Below, piece after piece: positions 1 to 8,841 of a stretch of 64,000 nucleotides of DNA. Position numbers and translations under genes: made by a program. Source of the DNA: Marivita sp041725935 (GTDB lineage Bacteria; Pseudomonadota; Alphaproteobacteria; Rhodobacterales; Rhodobacteraceae); the NCBI GenBank assembly GCA_041725935.1, contig JBGRQD010000008.1:62001-126000 (forward strand). The letters are read 5' to 3'. Within the stretch, counting starts at the first letter, position 1; every line of letters starts with the position of its first letter. The notes below the pieces were generated by a model that did no database searches, was not told the DNA's origin, and saw only the letters and a list, made by a program, of their open reading frames with translations.

Positions 1-1378
1 CGAGAGCCTTCTGCGCGGAGAGATCGATGATATTCCCGATCGCTCGAACCGGCTCGTCATTGTCATTGCGCAAAATGCTGCCCCGTTCTCGAACAGGGAC
101 ATACTCGCCATCGGGCCTCCGAAGCCGATACTCGCCCTCCCAGGATTCGTGACCGCACCGGATCGCTTCTTCAATCCGACCACAGATTTGAGTGCGGTCA
201 TCGGGATGAACACTGTCAACCCATGCTGTGCGTGGAACTTCATGGTTCGCGGGCGGGTCGTCAGGAAGCCAAAAGGACGCGTTATTCACCCATGTGGTGT
301 CACTGGCGAAGTCGCGATCGAAAATGAAATCGCTCGAAGCTTGTGCCACATGGCGAAACCGGTCCTCGACGCGGCGCTCCTCGGTAACATCCCGAAAAAA
401 GATCGTCAGCTTTTCCGGCGTCGGATGAGCGTGAACTTCGAGCCAGCTGCCCAGTTTTGCATAATACAGATCGGTCTTCTCTGAGATCTGTCGCTCGAGC
501 ACTCGGCGATAAAGGGTATCAAAATTGCTACCCACCAAATCCGGAAGCAGTTCCCAGAAAGAAACGCCAAGAAACTCTCGACCAGAGAAAAAGAAATTGA
601 TGGCGTTCTGGTTCGCATACGTAACTCGCCAATCCGTATCAATGGTCAACACGCTGTCCGTCGTGCTGGCCAGAACTGTCGAGAGTTCCGCCTCGCTTTC
701 CGCAAGTTGCCTTGCAGCGCCTGCAATAGCGGCGTTGCCCCGCACCAGGGAGCGATTTTGCCAGATCGTAACCAGCAAAAGGATCAATCCGGTTGCGAAA
801 AGGGAGCCGTTAAGCACTTTCTGCGCGGTCTGCTTGGAACGGAAATCGTCTCTGGCCTGCGTCATCGCGGTCAGGTTGTGCGCCAACGCGCGCATGCCGA
901 CCCGATCGACAGCCTGCTTTATCGCGCCAGCCTGTTCGATGGCGCCAGCTATGGTGCCAGCCTCGCCATCGATGCCTGCTGCTTGGCGTTCATCGCGCAG
1001 GTAAAGCAACGTCTTGCCGAGGCTGTCCATGTCCGCGACCAGCGTGCTGTATTGGCCCACGAGGCGCGGCTCCTCGCCGATGAACTGGCCGAAGTCGCTG
1101 TTGCCCCAGCTCCTGATCCGGCTCAGGAGGATCTGGTGCCATAAGAACGCAGCATCGAGTCTGGGCTGGTCGTCCGACAACGCAAGCTGTGTAACGCGCA
1201 ACTCCATCTCGGCCGCTTCGCTACGGCCCTGGAAGGCTGACGTCGCCCAATCGTATTGCGTCACCCGGTCGAGGGCGGCTTGCGAAATCCCGACTGAATG
1301 GGAAAAAGCCAATGCGCCAACGAACAATAAGATGCCCGTGGCCACGGCGAACCAGCGAAAGCTCTCAACGTGTTTCAC
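1..1378 (-). CDS. Membrane-anchored PAS-domain sensor protein, 3' end outside the window
   Basis: Reading the minus strand from a GTG at 1378 gives an uninterrupted frame running off the left edge (459 codons visible). The first 28 or so residues form a signal-anchor helix, followed by an extracytoplasmic stretch of roughly 190 residues. A second hydrophobic helix lies near residue 215 (motif SLFATGLILLLV), then come two PAS domains. The second PAS ends with the PAC-like run of an RxxDGxxxPVRERGSILRN type. An in-frame TGA lies seven codons upstream, so the start cannot move far. The output domain (histidine kinase, GGDEF or other) lies outside the window. It starts 22 bases after the upstream SUOX-like gene, so they probably form an operon and the small periplasmic protein may feed the sensor. 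Architecture is read directly; the signal sensed is unknown. Confidence 0.8.
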   Translation of the reverse strand, partial: MKHVESFRWFAVATGILLFVGALAFSHSVGISQAALDRVTQYDWATSAFQGRSEAAEMELRVTQLALSDDQPRLDAAFLWHQILLSRIRSWGNSDFGQFIGEEPRLVGQYSTLVADMDSLGKTLLYLRDERQAAGIDGEAGTIAGAIEQAGAIKQAVDRVGMRALAHNLTAMTQARDDFRSKQTAQKVLNGSLFATGLILLLVTIWQNRSLVRGNAAIAGAARQLAESEAELSTVLASTTDSVLTIDTDWRVTYANQNAINFFFSGREFLGVSFWELLPDLVGSNFDTLYRRVLERQISEKTDLYYAKLGSWLEVHAHPTPEKLTIFFRDVTEERRVEDRFRHVAQASSDFIFDRDFASDTTWVNNASFWLPDDPPANHEVPRTAWVDSVHPDDRTQICGRIEEAIRCGHESWEGEYRLRRPDGEYVPVRERGSILRNDNDEPVRAIGNIIDLSAQKAL

Positions 1379-1400
1379 GACCCGATGGCGCCTTCAGTGT

Positions 1401-1880
1401 TCATTCGATAACGATGGTATGGATTTGCCAGACGGAACGGGCATAAAAGAGCGCGTTGCGGGCTTCATCTATGTCGTCGTAAGGGAAAACGATGAACAGA
1501 GGTCCTTTGTCAGCAATATCCATATAGTCGCCGTCCGTCTTGAATGCCAAGATCGCATCGAATTCGGTAAGGTCAGACAGAGGAATGTCCATGCTATAGT
1601 TGTTCAGGGCATGAACATAAGCAGTCGTGCCCTCCGCCCCGACGGTTTCGAGGAAGCGCCCCATGGGAACGCCCTCGAAGGTCTTCTGGCCGTCATGCCA
1701 AGGGGTGGTTGTCTCAATGCTGGCGCTGCCCATGGCCTCGATCTGTGCCAGCGTCAGGTTGACCTCGTCACCGGGCACGTTGCCGGTGACCACCAAGATT
1801 GTATCGCCGGCACTGCTAGGCGTTGCGAAGCAGAGAAAAAGTAAAGCCGCAACTGACGCGGTAAGAGTGCGAATAGCCAT
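1401..1880 (-). CDS. Small periplasmic SUOX-fold (oxidoreductase molybdopterin-binding-like) protein
   Basis: 159 residues with a clear signal peptide (about 24 residues, cleavage after SSA). The mature part resembles the sulfite-oxidase molybdopterin-binding fold in a short form: an L-T-L-A-Q-I-E-A-M helix, the FEGVPMGRFLETVGA block, and a terminal KGPLFIVFPYD and WQIHTI segment. No cysteine is present in the mature protein, so the cofactor-ligating Cys of true sulfite oxidases is absent and a binding or sensory role is more likely than catalysis. The ATG at 1880 is chosen over one 13 codons upstream because GGGAGG sits four bases before it and it begins the signal peptide. The PAS sensor follows 22 bases later on the same strand. 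Confidence 0.72.
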   Translation of the reverse strand: MAIRTLTASVAALLFLCFATPSSAGDTILVVTGNVPGDEVNLTLAQIEAMGSASIETTTPWHDGQKTFEGVPMGRFLETVGAEGTTAYVHALNNYSMDIPLSDLTEFDAILAFKTDGDYMDIADKGPLFIVFPYDDIDEARNALFYARSVWQIHTIVIE

Positions 1881-2191
1881 ATGCCCTCCCAAGGCATAGT
1901 TAACGCCATTCGATGCCACACCTGGCAGAAGTGTGATAGTTAACCAGATGGCCAGTACCCAGTCGTGTTCGCCTAGCCCAATGGCCTGATTGTTCTATCT
2001 ATATGCGCCGATGGTTTCCTGAAACTTTTCGCTGCCATGACACGTGATTGTGCCATGAGCGTGAAACATACCGACTGGAAATCATCTCGTAGCTGTCTTC
2101 CATCCGGCGAAATTTTTCCTCGCCGCAACAGGTACGTGGGACGTTCCCGAGTGTCTCTGCTCTTCACATGTCCAATTCGGAGAGTCGAAAT
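1881..2191. other. Divergent intergenic region, no gene seen
   Basis: This stretch separates the leftward SUOX-like/sensor operon from the rightward DUF4198 gene and should hold promoters for both. Short frames cross it, but none has a ribosome binding site or a recognisable protein. I saw no strong hairpin or palindrome. Confidence 0.5.
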
Positions 2192-3013
2192 ATGAAAAAT
2201 ATCGTTTTGTCTTATCTTTTTCCGGTGATGCTAAACGCAGTCCCGGCGTTTGGTCACGAGGTTTGGATCGAACCGCTTGAGTGGCAAGTCTCACCTCAGG
2301 AGGAGATCAAAGCAGATATCTTTAACGGTGAAAATTTCGCTGGATTTGCTCTGATCTGGGACGGAAAGGCAATTGAGCGCGCCGAGATCTGGAATGATGA
2401 ACAGGCCACAGGACTGAAAGGCCGTCTGGGGGACCGCCCCGCATTGACACCCGAGAAGCAACAAGAAGGCCTCGTGACCCTCCTCTACGAGTCCGGTCAT
2501 CGCACGGTCGACTACGAGTCATATGACAAATTCGCATCGTTCATACTCGAAAAAGGTCATGCACCGGTGCTGGAACAGCATGCCGAACGCAGGCTTTCGC
2601 GAACTGCGATCAAGGAGGCTTATGCACGTTTTGCCAAGAGCCTTATCCAGGTTGGACGGGATACCGGCATGGACGGCTTTCGCGGCATGGAGTTCGAGCT
2701 GGTCGCCCTGACCAATCCCTATCTGGATACCGATGCAGAAGAGATGACCGTCCAGCTTTACTATCAGGGCGAACTCCTCCCAGACAATCGGATCACTGTT
2801 TTCGAACGTGCTGCGGATGGCTCTGTTTCGAGCACCACCCTGCAAACGGATCAGAACGGCGAGGCCAGTTTTTCCGTTATTCCGGGGACTGAATATCTGA
2901 TCGACGCGGTTATGCTGCGGGAGCCCGCACGCGCCTTGGTCGTGGAAACACGGGGCGCTGTGTGGGAATCGCTTTGGGCGTCGTTAACCTTCAAAGTGCC
3001 GAACGTTCAGTAA
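2192..3013 (+). CDS. DUF4198-family periplasmic protein
   Basis: 273 residues. An N-terminal signal peptide (MKNIVLSYLFPV, cleaved near AFGH) is followed by HEVWIEPLEW, the typical mature start of DUF4198 proteins, where an N-terminal His is thought to help bind metal. The C-terminal half is an Ig-like beta domain (DNRITVFERAADGSVSSTTL, DQNGEASFSVIPG). The family is often linked to nickel/cobalt uptake, but no transporter lies nearby. The ATG at 2192 is preferred over 2168 because GGAGAG lies seven bases upstream and the signal peptide begins there. The 3' end overlaps gspD on the other strand by seven bases. Family assignment is fairly sure; function is not. Confidence 0.75.
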   Translation: MKNIVLSYLFPVMLNAVPAFGHEVWIEPLEWQVSPQEEIKADIFNGENFAGFALIWDGKAIERAEIWNDEQATGLKGRLGDRPALTPEKQQEGLVTLLYESGHRTVDYESYDKFASFILEKGHAPVLEQHAERRLSRTAIKEAYARFAKSLIQVGRDTGMDGFRGMEFELVALTNPYLDTDAEEMTVQLYYQGELLPDNRITVFERAADGSVSSTTLQTDQNGEASFSVIPGTEYLIDAVMLREPARALVVETRGAVWESLWASLTFKVPNVQ

Positions 3014-4929
3014 AGACCGTTTATCTCAAGCGGCATGCGATTGACCTTGCGCTCTTGCAGCAGGCTCCGTGGCGGCTCTGCTGCATCCGCTTTGCGCAGG
3101 CGCTGAAACTGCCGGTTGGCGACGGATTGTGCCTTGTTCTGACTGTCGATCACGGTTGGACGCATGAAGACGAAAAGCGTGCGCCGGGTCTGATCATTGC
3201 TGCGAGAGCGAAACAGGCTGCCGATGATCGGGGCATCGCCCAATCCGGGTACTTTGCCATTGCTTGCCCGATTGTCATCGGTGATCAACCCACCCAGCAC
3301 GATCGTTCCCCCGTCTTGCGCTTGTACGGTGGTTTCAATGACGCGCCGGTTGGTGATCAGGTCGGCGGCGCCTTCGACATTAGCGTTCACGAGGCTCGAC
3401 ACCTCCTGAGCAATCTCCAGCCGCACGATACCGTTCGAGGTGACCCTTGGCAGCACTTGCATCGTGATCCCGACATCGCGGCGTTCGATTGTCGTGAAGG
3501 GGGTTGCGGTGTTGCCATCGGTCGCAAAGGACCCTGTTCTGAACGGCACGTTTTGACCAACCACGATCGTCGCCGGTTTGTTGTCTGTCGTGGTAATCGA
3601 TGGTGTCGACAAAAGGTTCGCCTGTGTCGATTGTGACAGAGCTTGAATGAGGATCCCGAAATTGTCCGCCGAACCGCCGATTGTCAGGCCACTTGCAAGG
3701 CCCGCCGCCTGACTTACGCCGAGCGCGGCCAGAACGTTGCCCAGTGACGCGCCGCCATTGCCGAAAGATGTTGCCGCAATTCCCCGGTCTGGCAGATTGT
3801 CCGCCAGCCCCAGCTGGACACCGAGGCGTTCGGCAACGTCCCCGCTGACCTCGACGATTGCCGCTTCGATCATGACTTGAGCCGGTCGCTGGTCCAGCGC
3901 CGCGATCAGGCTTATCGCTTCCTGTATCTGCTCTGAAGTTCCACGGATCACCACGGCATTCGTCTGCGTTGATGCTTGCACGGACACCTCGGGTGCCGGA
4001 CCACTTGGCTGATGGGATGTCGAACCCTCAACAGCCTGTGCGACAGGATTGACGATGTCCGTCCCGCCCTGAAGCGTGTTCGCCACGATTTCAGCTATGA
4101 CCTCTGCATCCGCATATTCCAGTTCGTAGAGATGCGTCCGTTTCTGCACTTGCGGGTTGGACCGCGGAGCCACGTCAAGATCCTGGGCCAGTTCGCGGAT
4201 CTGATTGATGTCGCGTTCGGTGCCACGCACCAGCATGACGTTCGAGGCGGCGTCCACGGAAATCTTGGCAGCAGTGCCCGAAGTGCCAAGCACGTCGGTC
4301 ATAGCAGCAGCCACCGCCTCAGCTTCGGCAAAGGAAAACCGTATAACTTCGGTGCGCTGTTCAGCAGGCGTATCAAACGTCTTCGCGATCGCGATGATCC
4401 TGTCCACATTGGCTTGTGTATCGGTCAGTATGATCGCATTCGGATCTGCCACAGCTTCGATATAACCGGTTTGAGCAACCAAAGGCCTCAAGACACGTAC
4501 GGCTTCCGAAGATGGCAGGCGCTCCAAAGGCAGGAGCTTGGTAATCATATCCTGTTCGCCTGCGCGACCGCCGATCGGTTGACCACCGGCTCTGGCCAGC
4601 GCTTCGGTTTCGGGAACGACCTCCCATATCACACCCGCATCAACGGCAACGAAACCACGCACCCGCAGCATGGACTGAAACAATTGCCAGACGCCGGTTT
4701 GCGTCAGCGGCCTCGCAGAAATCACGGTCACCTCGCCACTCAGACCGGGATTGATCACCAGAGTCCGTTCGGTGATCTCGGAGACCTGTTCAGCCAGAAC
4801 TGCAATGTCCGTGTTGCGAAGATTGATGACGAAATCAGCATTTGTATCGTCGAGCACTTGCGTCTGTGCTGCCAAAAGCATGGGAAAACACAAGGCTATC
4901 AATGTCACAAGAATAGCTGGTCTGTGCAT
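3007..4929 (-). CDS. gspD: Type II secretion outer-membrane secretin GspD
   Basis: 640 residues with a signal peptide (MHRPAILVTLIALC..., cleaved near LAAQ). A secretin N0 domain (FVINLRNTDIAVLAEQVSEIT) is followed by repeated N1-N3 ring domains. The C-terminal beta-barrel secretin domain carries VMIEAAIVEV, LLSTPSITTTDNKPA, VGQNVPFRTG, and LGGLITDDNRAS with VPGLGDAPIIGSLFRS. It forms the outer-membrane gate for folded exoproteins. It is the last gene of the leftward gspG-H-I-C-D operon. A start at 4950 overlapping the gspC stop (ATGA) is also possible; I chose 4929 because GAGG precedes it at six bases and it starts the signal peptide. No GspS pilotin is seen nearby. Confidence 0.95.
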   Translation of the reverse strand: MHRPAILVTLIALCFPMLLAAQTQVLDDTNADFVINLRNTDIAVLAEQVSEITERTLVINPGLSGEVTVISARPLTQTGVWQLFQSMLRVRGFVAVDAGVIWEVVPETEALARAGGQPIGGRAGEQDMITKLLPLERLPSSEAVRVLRPLVAQTGYIEAVADPNAIILTDTQANVDRIIAIAKTFDTPAEQRTEVIRFSFAEAEAVAAAMTDVLGTSGTAAKISVDAASNVMLVRGTERDINQIRELAQDLDVAPRSNPQVQKRTHLYELEYADAEVIAEIVANTLQGGTDIVNPVAQAVEGSTSHQPSGPAPEVSVQASTQTNAVVIRGTSEQIQEAISLIAALDQRPAQVMIEAAIVEVSGDVAERLGVQLGLADNLPDRGIAATSFGNGGASLGNVLAALGVSQAAGLASGLTIGGSADNFGILIQALSQSTQANLLSTPSITTTDNKPATIVVGQNVPFRTGSFATDGNTATPFTTIERRDVGITMQVLPRVTSNGIVRLEIAQEVSSLVNANVEGAADLITNRRVIETTVQAQDGGTIVLGGLITDDNRASNGKVPGLGDAPIIGSLFRSRSNDQTRRTLFVFMRPTVIDSQNKAQSVANRQFQRLRKADAAEPPRSLLQERKVNRMPLEINGLY

Positions 4930-4946
4930 GTTATACCTCGTGCCCG

Positions 4947-5834
4947 TCATCTGAGAGGAAAGGTCAGTAAAAGCGACTGACCGTCCCGAATAACTTCAAG
5001 GCGCGCTATGCCCGCTGCGGCCACTTCGTCGTATAACTTTCGATCCCTGTCCAAATCTCCGACAGATCGACCGTTCAACCCAGTTATCACATCGCCCGCA
5101 CGTAGCCCAGCCAAAGTCACGCCGATATTCGGATCCGCTTTGATCCTGTACCCGTTTTCCACAGATTCCACACCAACCGCCTCCATCGCAGCCTGAGGAT
5201 TGCGCGCGATGCGGTCCCGCCAGAGGTTGATGTAGTCATCGGTTGTTTCTGGCGGAGGAGCGTCACGCAAATCCACGGATCCCTGGCCCGCAACGAGAGC
5301 TGCGGACAAGCGCGCAAAAGGATCATTGGCGGCTTCGGGTGCGGCTTCGGCAATCTGGTCAGTCGAAGCAGCAGGACCGGTCTCGACCCCGTCGAAGCCG
5401 ACAACCACGAGGTCCGCACCTGACTTCAGCGTAATGGTTTCTGTCTCGATCCTGACAAGCTTGGTGGATTGCACGTCATCCCCTAGGCGATACACGCCGA
5501 TGCCGCCATCAACATGAAGAAAGGCGCGTGACCTTTGAGGATCGGAGTCCAGAAGCACGCCGCGCAGTGCGATATTCAGGCGTGCCGCACTGGTGCCCTG
5601 CCCGCCTTGTGCGCTCTCGGAAACCGGTGCGCCGAACGGAGCCAGCGCGGTGATCGCTCCGATATTGGTTGGGGTGGCAGGACCTTCGCTAGCAGCAGGA
5701 ACAGACATATCCCTTGGCAGGACGGTTGTGTGACCTGCCACGTGCCATGCCGTTTGTGCCGATGCCCAAATCAGTGAGCCCATCAGCAGCAAACCGACCG
5801 TCCCAACAATCGCCCATACGCGGTTCAAATTCAC
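4947..5834 (-). CDS. gspC: Type II secretion inner-membrane protein GspC
   Basis: 295 residues. One N-terminal transmembrane helix (VGTVGLLLMGSLIWASA) is followed by the periplasmic homology region (LNIALRGVLLDSDPQRSRAFL, YRLGDDV), which in known systems contacts the N0 domain of GspD. A Pro/Ala-rich linker leads to a C-terminal PDZ domain (GVTLAGLRAGDVITGLNGRSV). It links the inner-membrane platform to the secretin and may recruit substrates. The stop overlaps a possible gspD ATG, and the start overlaps the gspI stop by four bases, so the operon is tightly coupled. Confidence 0.9.
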   Translation of the reverse strand: MNLNRVWAIVGTVGLLLMGSLIWASAQTAWHVAGHTTVLPRDMSVPAASEGPATPTNIGAITALAPFGAPVSESAQGGQGTSAARLNIALRGVLLDSDPQRSRAFLHVDGGIGVYRLGDDVQSTKLVRIETETITLKSGADLVVVGFDGVETGPAASTDQIAEAAPEAANDPFARLSAALVAGQGSVDLRDAPPPETTDDYINLWRDRIARNPQAAMEAVGVESVENGYRIKADPNIGVTLAGLRAGDVITGLNGRSVGDLDRDRKLYDEVAAAGIARLEVIRDGQSLLLTFPLR

Positions 5835-6223
5835 TTTGCCTCTCCCTCAAGTGCCAGATAGCCCGTCAGTGCAACCAGTGAAGCGCCCTGACCCGCTGCC
5901 GCATCGGATACGCGCGCTGTCACCATGCTCAGGCCCGAATTGGGCAGGCGTTGGGTTTCAAGTTCAATGCGCCAGACAATACCAGCCGCCTCGATCCATC
6001 TCTGCTCCAATGGAAGGTTCAGTGTCGTAGCTGAAAGAGCGTTTTCTGCGACCCAGCGTGCAACGATCCGATCTTCCAATCCACGCGTATTGGCGGCGTA
6101 GCGTTCAGCCCCCGCCAGCACTGCCATCGCTCCGACAGCAAGCACGGCAAGCGCGACAAGAGTCTCGATCAAGGTGAACCCAGCCTGCGGGTCGCGGGGG
6201 GATCGGCCGTCACAACTGGTCAT
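5831..6223 (-). CDS. gspI: Minor pseudopilin GspI
   Basis: 130 residues. A short leader ends in Gly before the type IV prepilin motif FTLIETLVALAVLAVGAMAVL, with Glu at position +5, the hallmark of substrates of the prepilin peptidase. The start ATG at 6223 overlaps the gspH TGA (ATGA). GspI normally forms the pseudopilus tip with GspJ and GspK, both encoded on the opposite arm of this locus. The length and the post-helix domain (VENALSATTLNLPLEQ) fit the GspI family. Confidence 0.88.
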   Translation of the reverse strand: MTSCDGRSPRDPQAGFTLIETLVALAVLAVGAMAVLAGAERYAANTRGLEDRIVARWVAENALSATTLNLPLEQRWIEAAGIVWRIELETQRLPNSGLSMVTARVSDAAAGQGASLVALTGYLALEGEAK

Positions 6224-6699
6224 GGCTTGTCCGTATCGAGTCGCGCCAAAAACCCGTCGAACGTCACGACTCTCACGAGCGCCCCTGCGCGCAGCAGCCA
6301 TTCTTGAAGCCCCCCTTCCGGCGGAAACAGGTCCGGCGTTACGGTGACGCTGCCGCGACTTGTGCCAAACCCCTGTGTCAGGGCGATACCGCGATCAAAC
6401 CTGTGGTTCTGAGACAAAGCTCCAACTTCGACATCCTGCCAGCCATCTTCTGCCCACTCTTCAAACCCGTATCCTTCAGCTGACCAAATCATCCTGAGTT
6501 GACGTCGCTCGATCAGGCTTTGCTCGGCGGCAAGATTTATACGCGCAGCAAAAAGGTCAGCCTCTTGATTGAGACTGCGGACTGAAGCAGTGCTGGGCAA
6601 AGCGAGTGTGACGACCCCGGCACTGAACGCGATCAAACTGAGCACAACCAGCACCTCGATCATTGTCATTCCACTTTCGCCGGAGCGCTGATCAATCAT
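6220..6699 (-). CDS. gspH: Minor pseudopilin GspH
   Basis: 159 residues. The leader ends in ESG before MTMIEVLVVLSLIAFSAG, a prepilin helix with Glu +5. The globular part is a beta-rich GspH-like domain (AEQSLIERRQLRMIWSAEGYGFEEW). The ATG at 6699 lies eight bases inside the end of gspG and is taken because the frame upstream has no ribosome site and the leader length is normal from here. It is one of the minor pseudopilins assembled between the GspG shaft and the I-J-K tip. Confidence 0.85.
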   Translation of the reverse strand: MIDQRSGESGMTMIEVLVVLSLIAFSAGVVTLALPSTASVRSLNQEADLFAARINLAAEQSLIERRQLRMIWSAEGYGFEEWAEDGWQDVEVGALSQNHRFDRGIALTQGFGTSRGSVTVTPDLFPPEGGLQEWLLRAGALVRVVTFDGFLARLDTDKP

Positions 6700-7168
6700 T
6701 ACTTGCGCGCAAGTCGCCAAAGAGAATGTCCGCATTCACACCGGTGCCGCCGGGCTGACCATCCGCGCCGAGGCTGATCAGGTCAAACCTGCCAGCCTGC
6801 CCGGGCGACCTGTACACATACTCGGTGCCCCATGGGTCTGTCGGCATCACGTTCAGATAACCATCAGACGCCCAATTCACCGGCTCCGGCGGAATGGATG
6901 GCCGTCCGACGAGCGCCTCAAGCCCCTGTGCGGTGCTCGGATACGTGCGGTTATCCAGTCGATAGATTTCCAGTGCGCCTGCGATCGATTGCAAATCGCT
7001 TTGTGCAACGGTGACACGTGCCTGATCCGGTCTGCCAATCACATTTGGCACAACCATCGCGGCGACAACCGCGATGATGACAAGGACAACCATCATCTCG
7101 ATTAGCGTGACGCCAGCTTCTGGATCACGGGTCTGCCGTCGGAACCGACAAAATATTTTGAAAGGCAT
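6692..7168 (-). CDS. gspG: Major pseudopilin GspG
   Basis: 158 residues. After a basic leader (PFKIFCRFRRQTRDPEAG) comes VTLIEMMVVLVIIAVVAAMVVPNV, the prepilin cleavage motif with Glu +5. The conserved GspG body follows: QSIAGALEIYRLDNRTYPSTAQGL, and the calcium-site region DPWGTEYVYRSPG and DLISLGADGQPGG. GspG polymerises into the piston-like pseudopilus. It is the first gene of the leftward arm; the ATG at 7168 has GGAG nine bases upstream. Identification is secure. Confidence 0.95.
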   Translation of the reverse strand: MPFKIFCRFRRQTRDPEAGVTLIEMMVVLVIIAVVAAMVVPNVIGRPDQARVTVAQSDLQSIAGALEIYRLDNRTYPSTAQGLEALVGRPSIPPEPVNWASDGYLNVMPTDPWGTEYVYRSPGQAGRFDLISLGADGQPGGTGVNADILFGDLRASND

Positions 7169-7270
7169 GAAACTTTTCTCCTGCTTGGTCCGTGCATTCA
7201 AGATCGTTGTCGAGACGATGATGAACCAAGCAGTTGCCTTACCGGAGTCAGTACAACATCAAAGAGCCCT
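7169..7270. promoter_or_regulatory. Divergent promoter region of the two gsp operons
   Basis: About 100 bases separate the start codons of gspG (leftward) and gspL (rightward). Both T2SS arms must start transcription in or near this stretch, so their expression is probably co-regulated from here. No clear operator palindrome was recognised by eye. Confidence 0.5.
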
Positions 7271-8386
7271 GTGGAAAGTAAAAAAATTCAATTATCTCAG
7301 AAACTTGAACCTCCATCGCACAGGCTGACGGAGGTCAAACCTGATGTGTCGAATGGTGGTTCAGCGCTGCCTTTTGGCGACACAGATACCGACATATGTG
7401 TCGTGCCGGCAGAACATGTTGCTCTTCATATTCTCGATCTCCCGATCCGATCAGCGCGACACCGTTATGACGCCCTGCCCTTTGCCCTCGAAGAACAGGT
7501 CGGTCAGTCACTGGAGCAAACCCATTTCGCCATTTGCGATATCCTGCCGGACGGTCGCATCTTGGCAGCGGTGGTCGACACCTCTGTCATGGACCGAATA
7601 ATTGCAGATGCGCCGGACAAGATCATTCTTCCGGAACAGATTCTGCTGTCGGTGCCCGTCAAAGATGCGGACGGCGCGGTCTGGTCTGCGTTCCGACAGG
7701 GCGCGCGTATTCTCGTGCGAGTGTCGGACGGTACCGGATTTGTATCTGATTCATCAGCCTTGTGCGATGTGTGGCGCCTGTCGGGGATGCCCCGGATCAA
7801 CAGTTACGGCGCAGCCTTGCCGGGCAACATAACGTGGACGGACAGATCTTTCGAAGGCCCGGGTCAGGCCAACCACCTCGAAAAGCACGATCTCCGGCAG
7901 GGGGTATATCGTCCGTCCTCGGGGATAGGTCGGCCGTTGCGATGGCTTGCCGCAACAGTCGCAATCGCCCTCCTCGCGCACCTCGCTCTCGCCTTCGCGG
8001 ATATGCGGGCACAGACGGCGATGGCCGAAGGCTTGCGCGGTGACGCAGCGGAGCTGCTTGAAACACGGTTCCCGTCATTTTCCGTCGATGACAGCCCAAG
8101 CCTTTTGCAGCAACAGATGATCGCTCAAGCTCAGCCGCAGATCGGCTCATCCTTTTTGCCCTTGATGAACCGCGTGTCTCAGACATGGCTAAAGCACGGG
8201 ACTCGTATCCAGATCAATCAGCTCAGCTGGTCCGATGATGCGCTCAAACTGCTGGTCGAGGCTTCGGATCTGGAAGCGCTGCAACAGGCGGAGGCCAGTC
8301 TGTCAGCAGACGGCCTGTCGGTCACAAGCGGATCAGCCACGGCCGAGGCCGGTTCTGCCCGCGCCGAACTCGTGGTGCGGCCATGA
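7271..8386 (+). CDS. gspL: Type II secretion inner-membrane platform protein GspL
   Basis: 371 residues starting at GTG. The N-terminal cytoplasmic actin-like domain of GspL is recognisable (LHILDLPIRSARHRYDALPFALEEQVGQSLEQTHFAI), then a single transmembrane helix near residue 225 (LRWLAATVAIALLAHLALAF). A periplasmic ferredoxin-like domain ends the protein. GspL anchors the GspE ATPase to the membrane and pairs with GspM. The stop overlaps the gspM start (ATGA). The exact start is a little uncertain because only a weak AAAGAG lies upstream. Confidence 0.88.
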   Translation: MESKKIQLSQKLEPPSHRLTEVKPDVSNGGSALPFGDTDTDICVVPAEHVALHILDLPIRSARHRYDALPFALEEQVGQSLEQTHFAICDILPDGRILAAVVDTSVMDRIIADAPDKIILPEQILLSVPVKDADGAVWSAFRQGARILVRVSDGTGFVSDSSALCDVWRLSGMPRINSYGAALPGNITWTDRSFEGPGQANHLEKHDLRQGVYRPSSGIGRPLRWLAATVAIALLAHLALAFADMRAQTAMAEGLRGDAAELLETRFPSFSVDDSPSLLQQQMIAQAQPQIGSSFLPLMNRVSQTWLKHGTRIQINQLSWSDDALKLLVEASDLEALQQAEASLSADGLSVTSGSATAEAGSARAELVVRP

Positions 8387-8841
8387 CGGCATTTTCGCGC
8401 CTCACGCTTCGGGAAAAATGGCTGCTCATTGCGGGCGGCGGCGGTCTGCTCCTTCTTTGCCTATGGCTTTACATCTGGCAACCGGTCAACGACCAGCGGG
8501 CGCTTCAGCAGGATCGCATCGCGCGCTACCTGTCCCTGATCGACATTGCAGGACAGACACAAGACGTCACACGACCCGACCTCGCGACCTGCAACGATAC
8601 GAGCGCCCTTGGACCTCGCATCACCAGAAGCGCGGAAGCTTCGGACATACCGCTGGCACGGCTCGATCCTGAGGGTCCACGGCTGCGGATCACTGTCTCG
8701 AACACCGGGTATGCAGGGGCAATGAGCTGGATTTCCGAACTCGAGGCAACCACCTGCACAAAGGTCGTTGCCGTCGAAATGGTGCGTTTGGCAGAGCCCG
8801 GGAAAATCTCGCTGCGCATGACCTTGGAGGACGCGGAATGA
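8383..8841 (+). CDS. gspM: Type II secretion inner-membrane protein GspM
   Basis: 152 residues. A short cytoplasmic start (FSRLTLREKWLLIAGG) leads into one transmembrane helix (GGLLLLCLWLYIWQPV), followed by a small periplasmic domain, as in GspM. It stabilises GspL in the inner-membrane platform. The gene is coupled by four-base overlaps to gspL before it and gspE after it. Confidence 0.87.
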   Translation: MTAFSRLTLREKWLLIAGGGGLLLLCLWLYIWQPVNDQRALQQDRIARYLSLIDIAGQTQDVTRPDLATCNDTSALGPRITRSAEASDIPLARLDPEGPRLRITVSNTGYAGAMSWISELEATTCTKVVAVEMVRLAEPGKISLRMTLEDAE

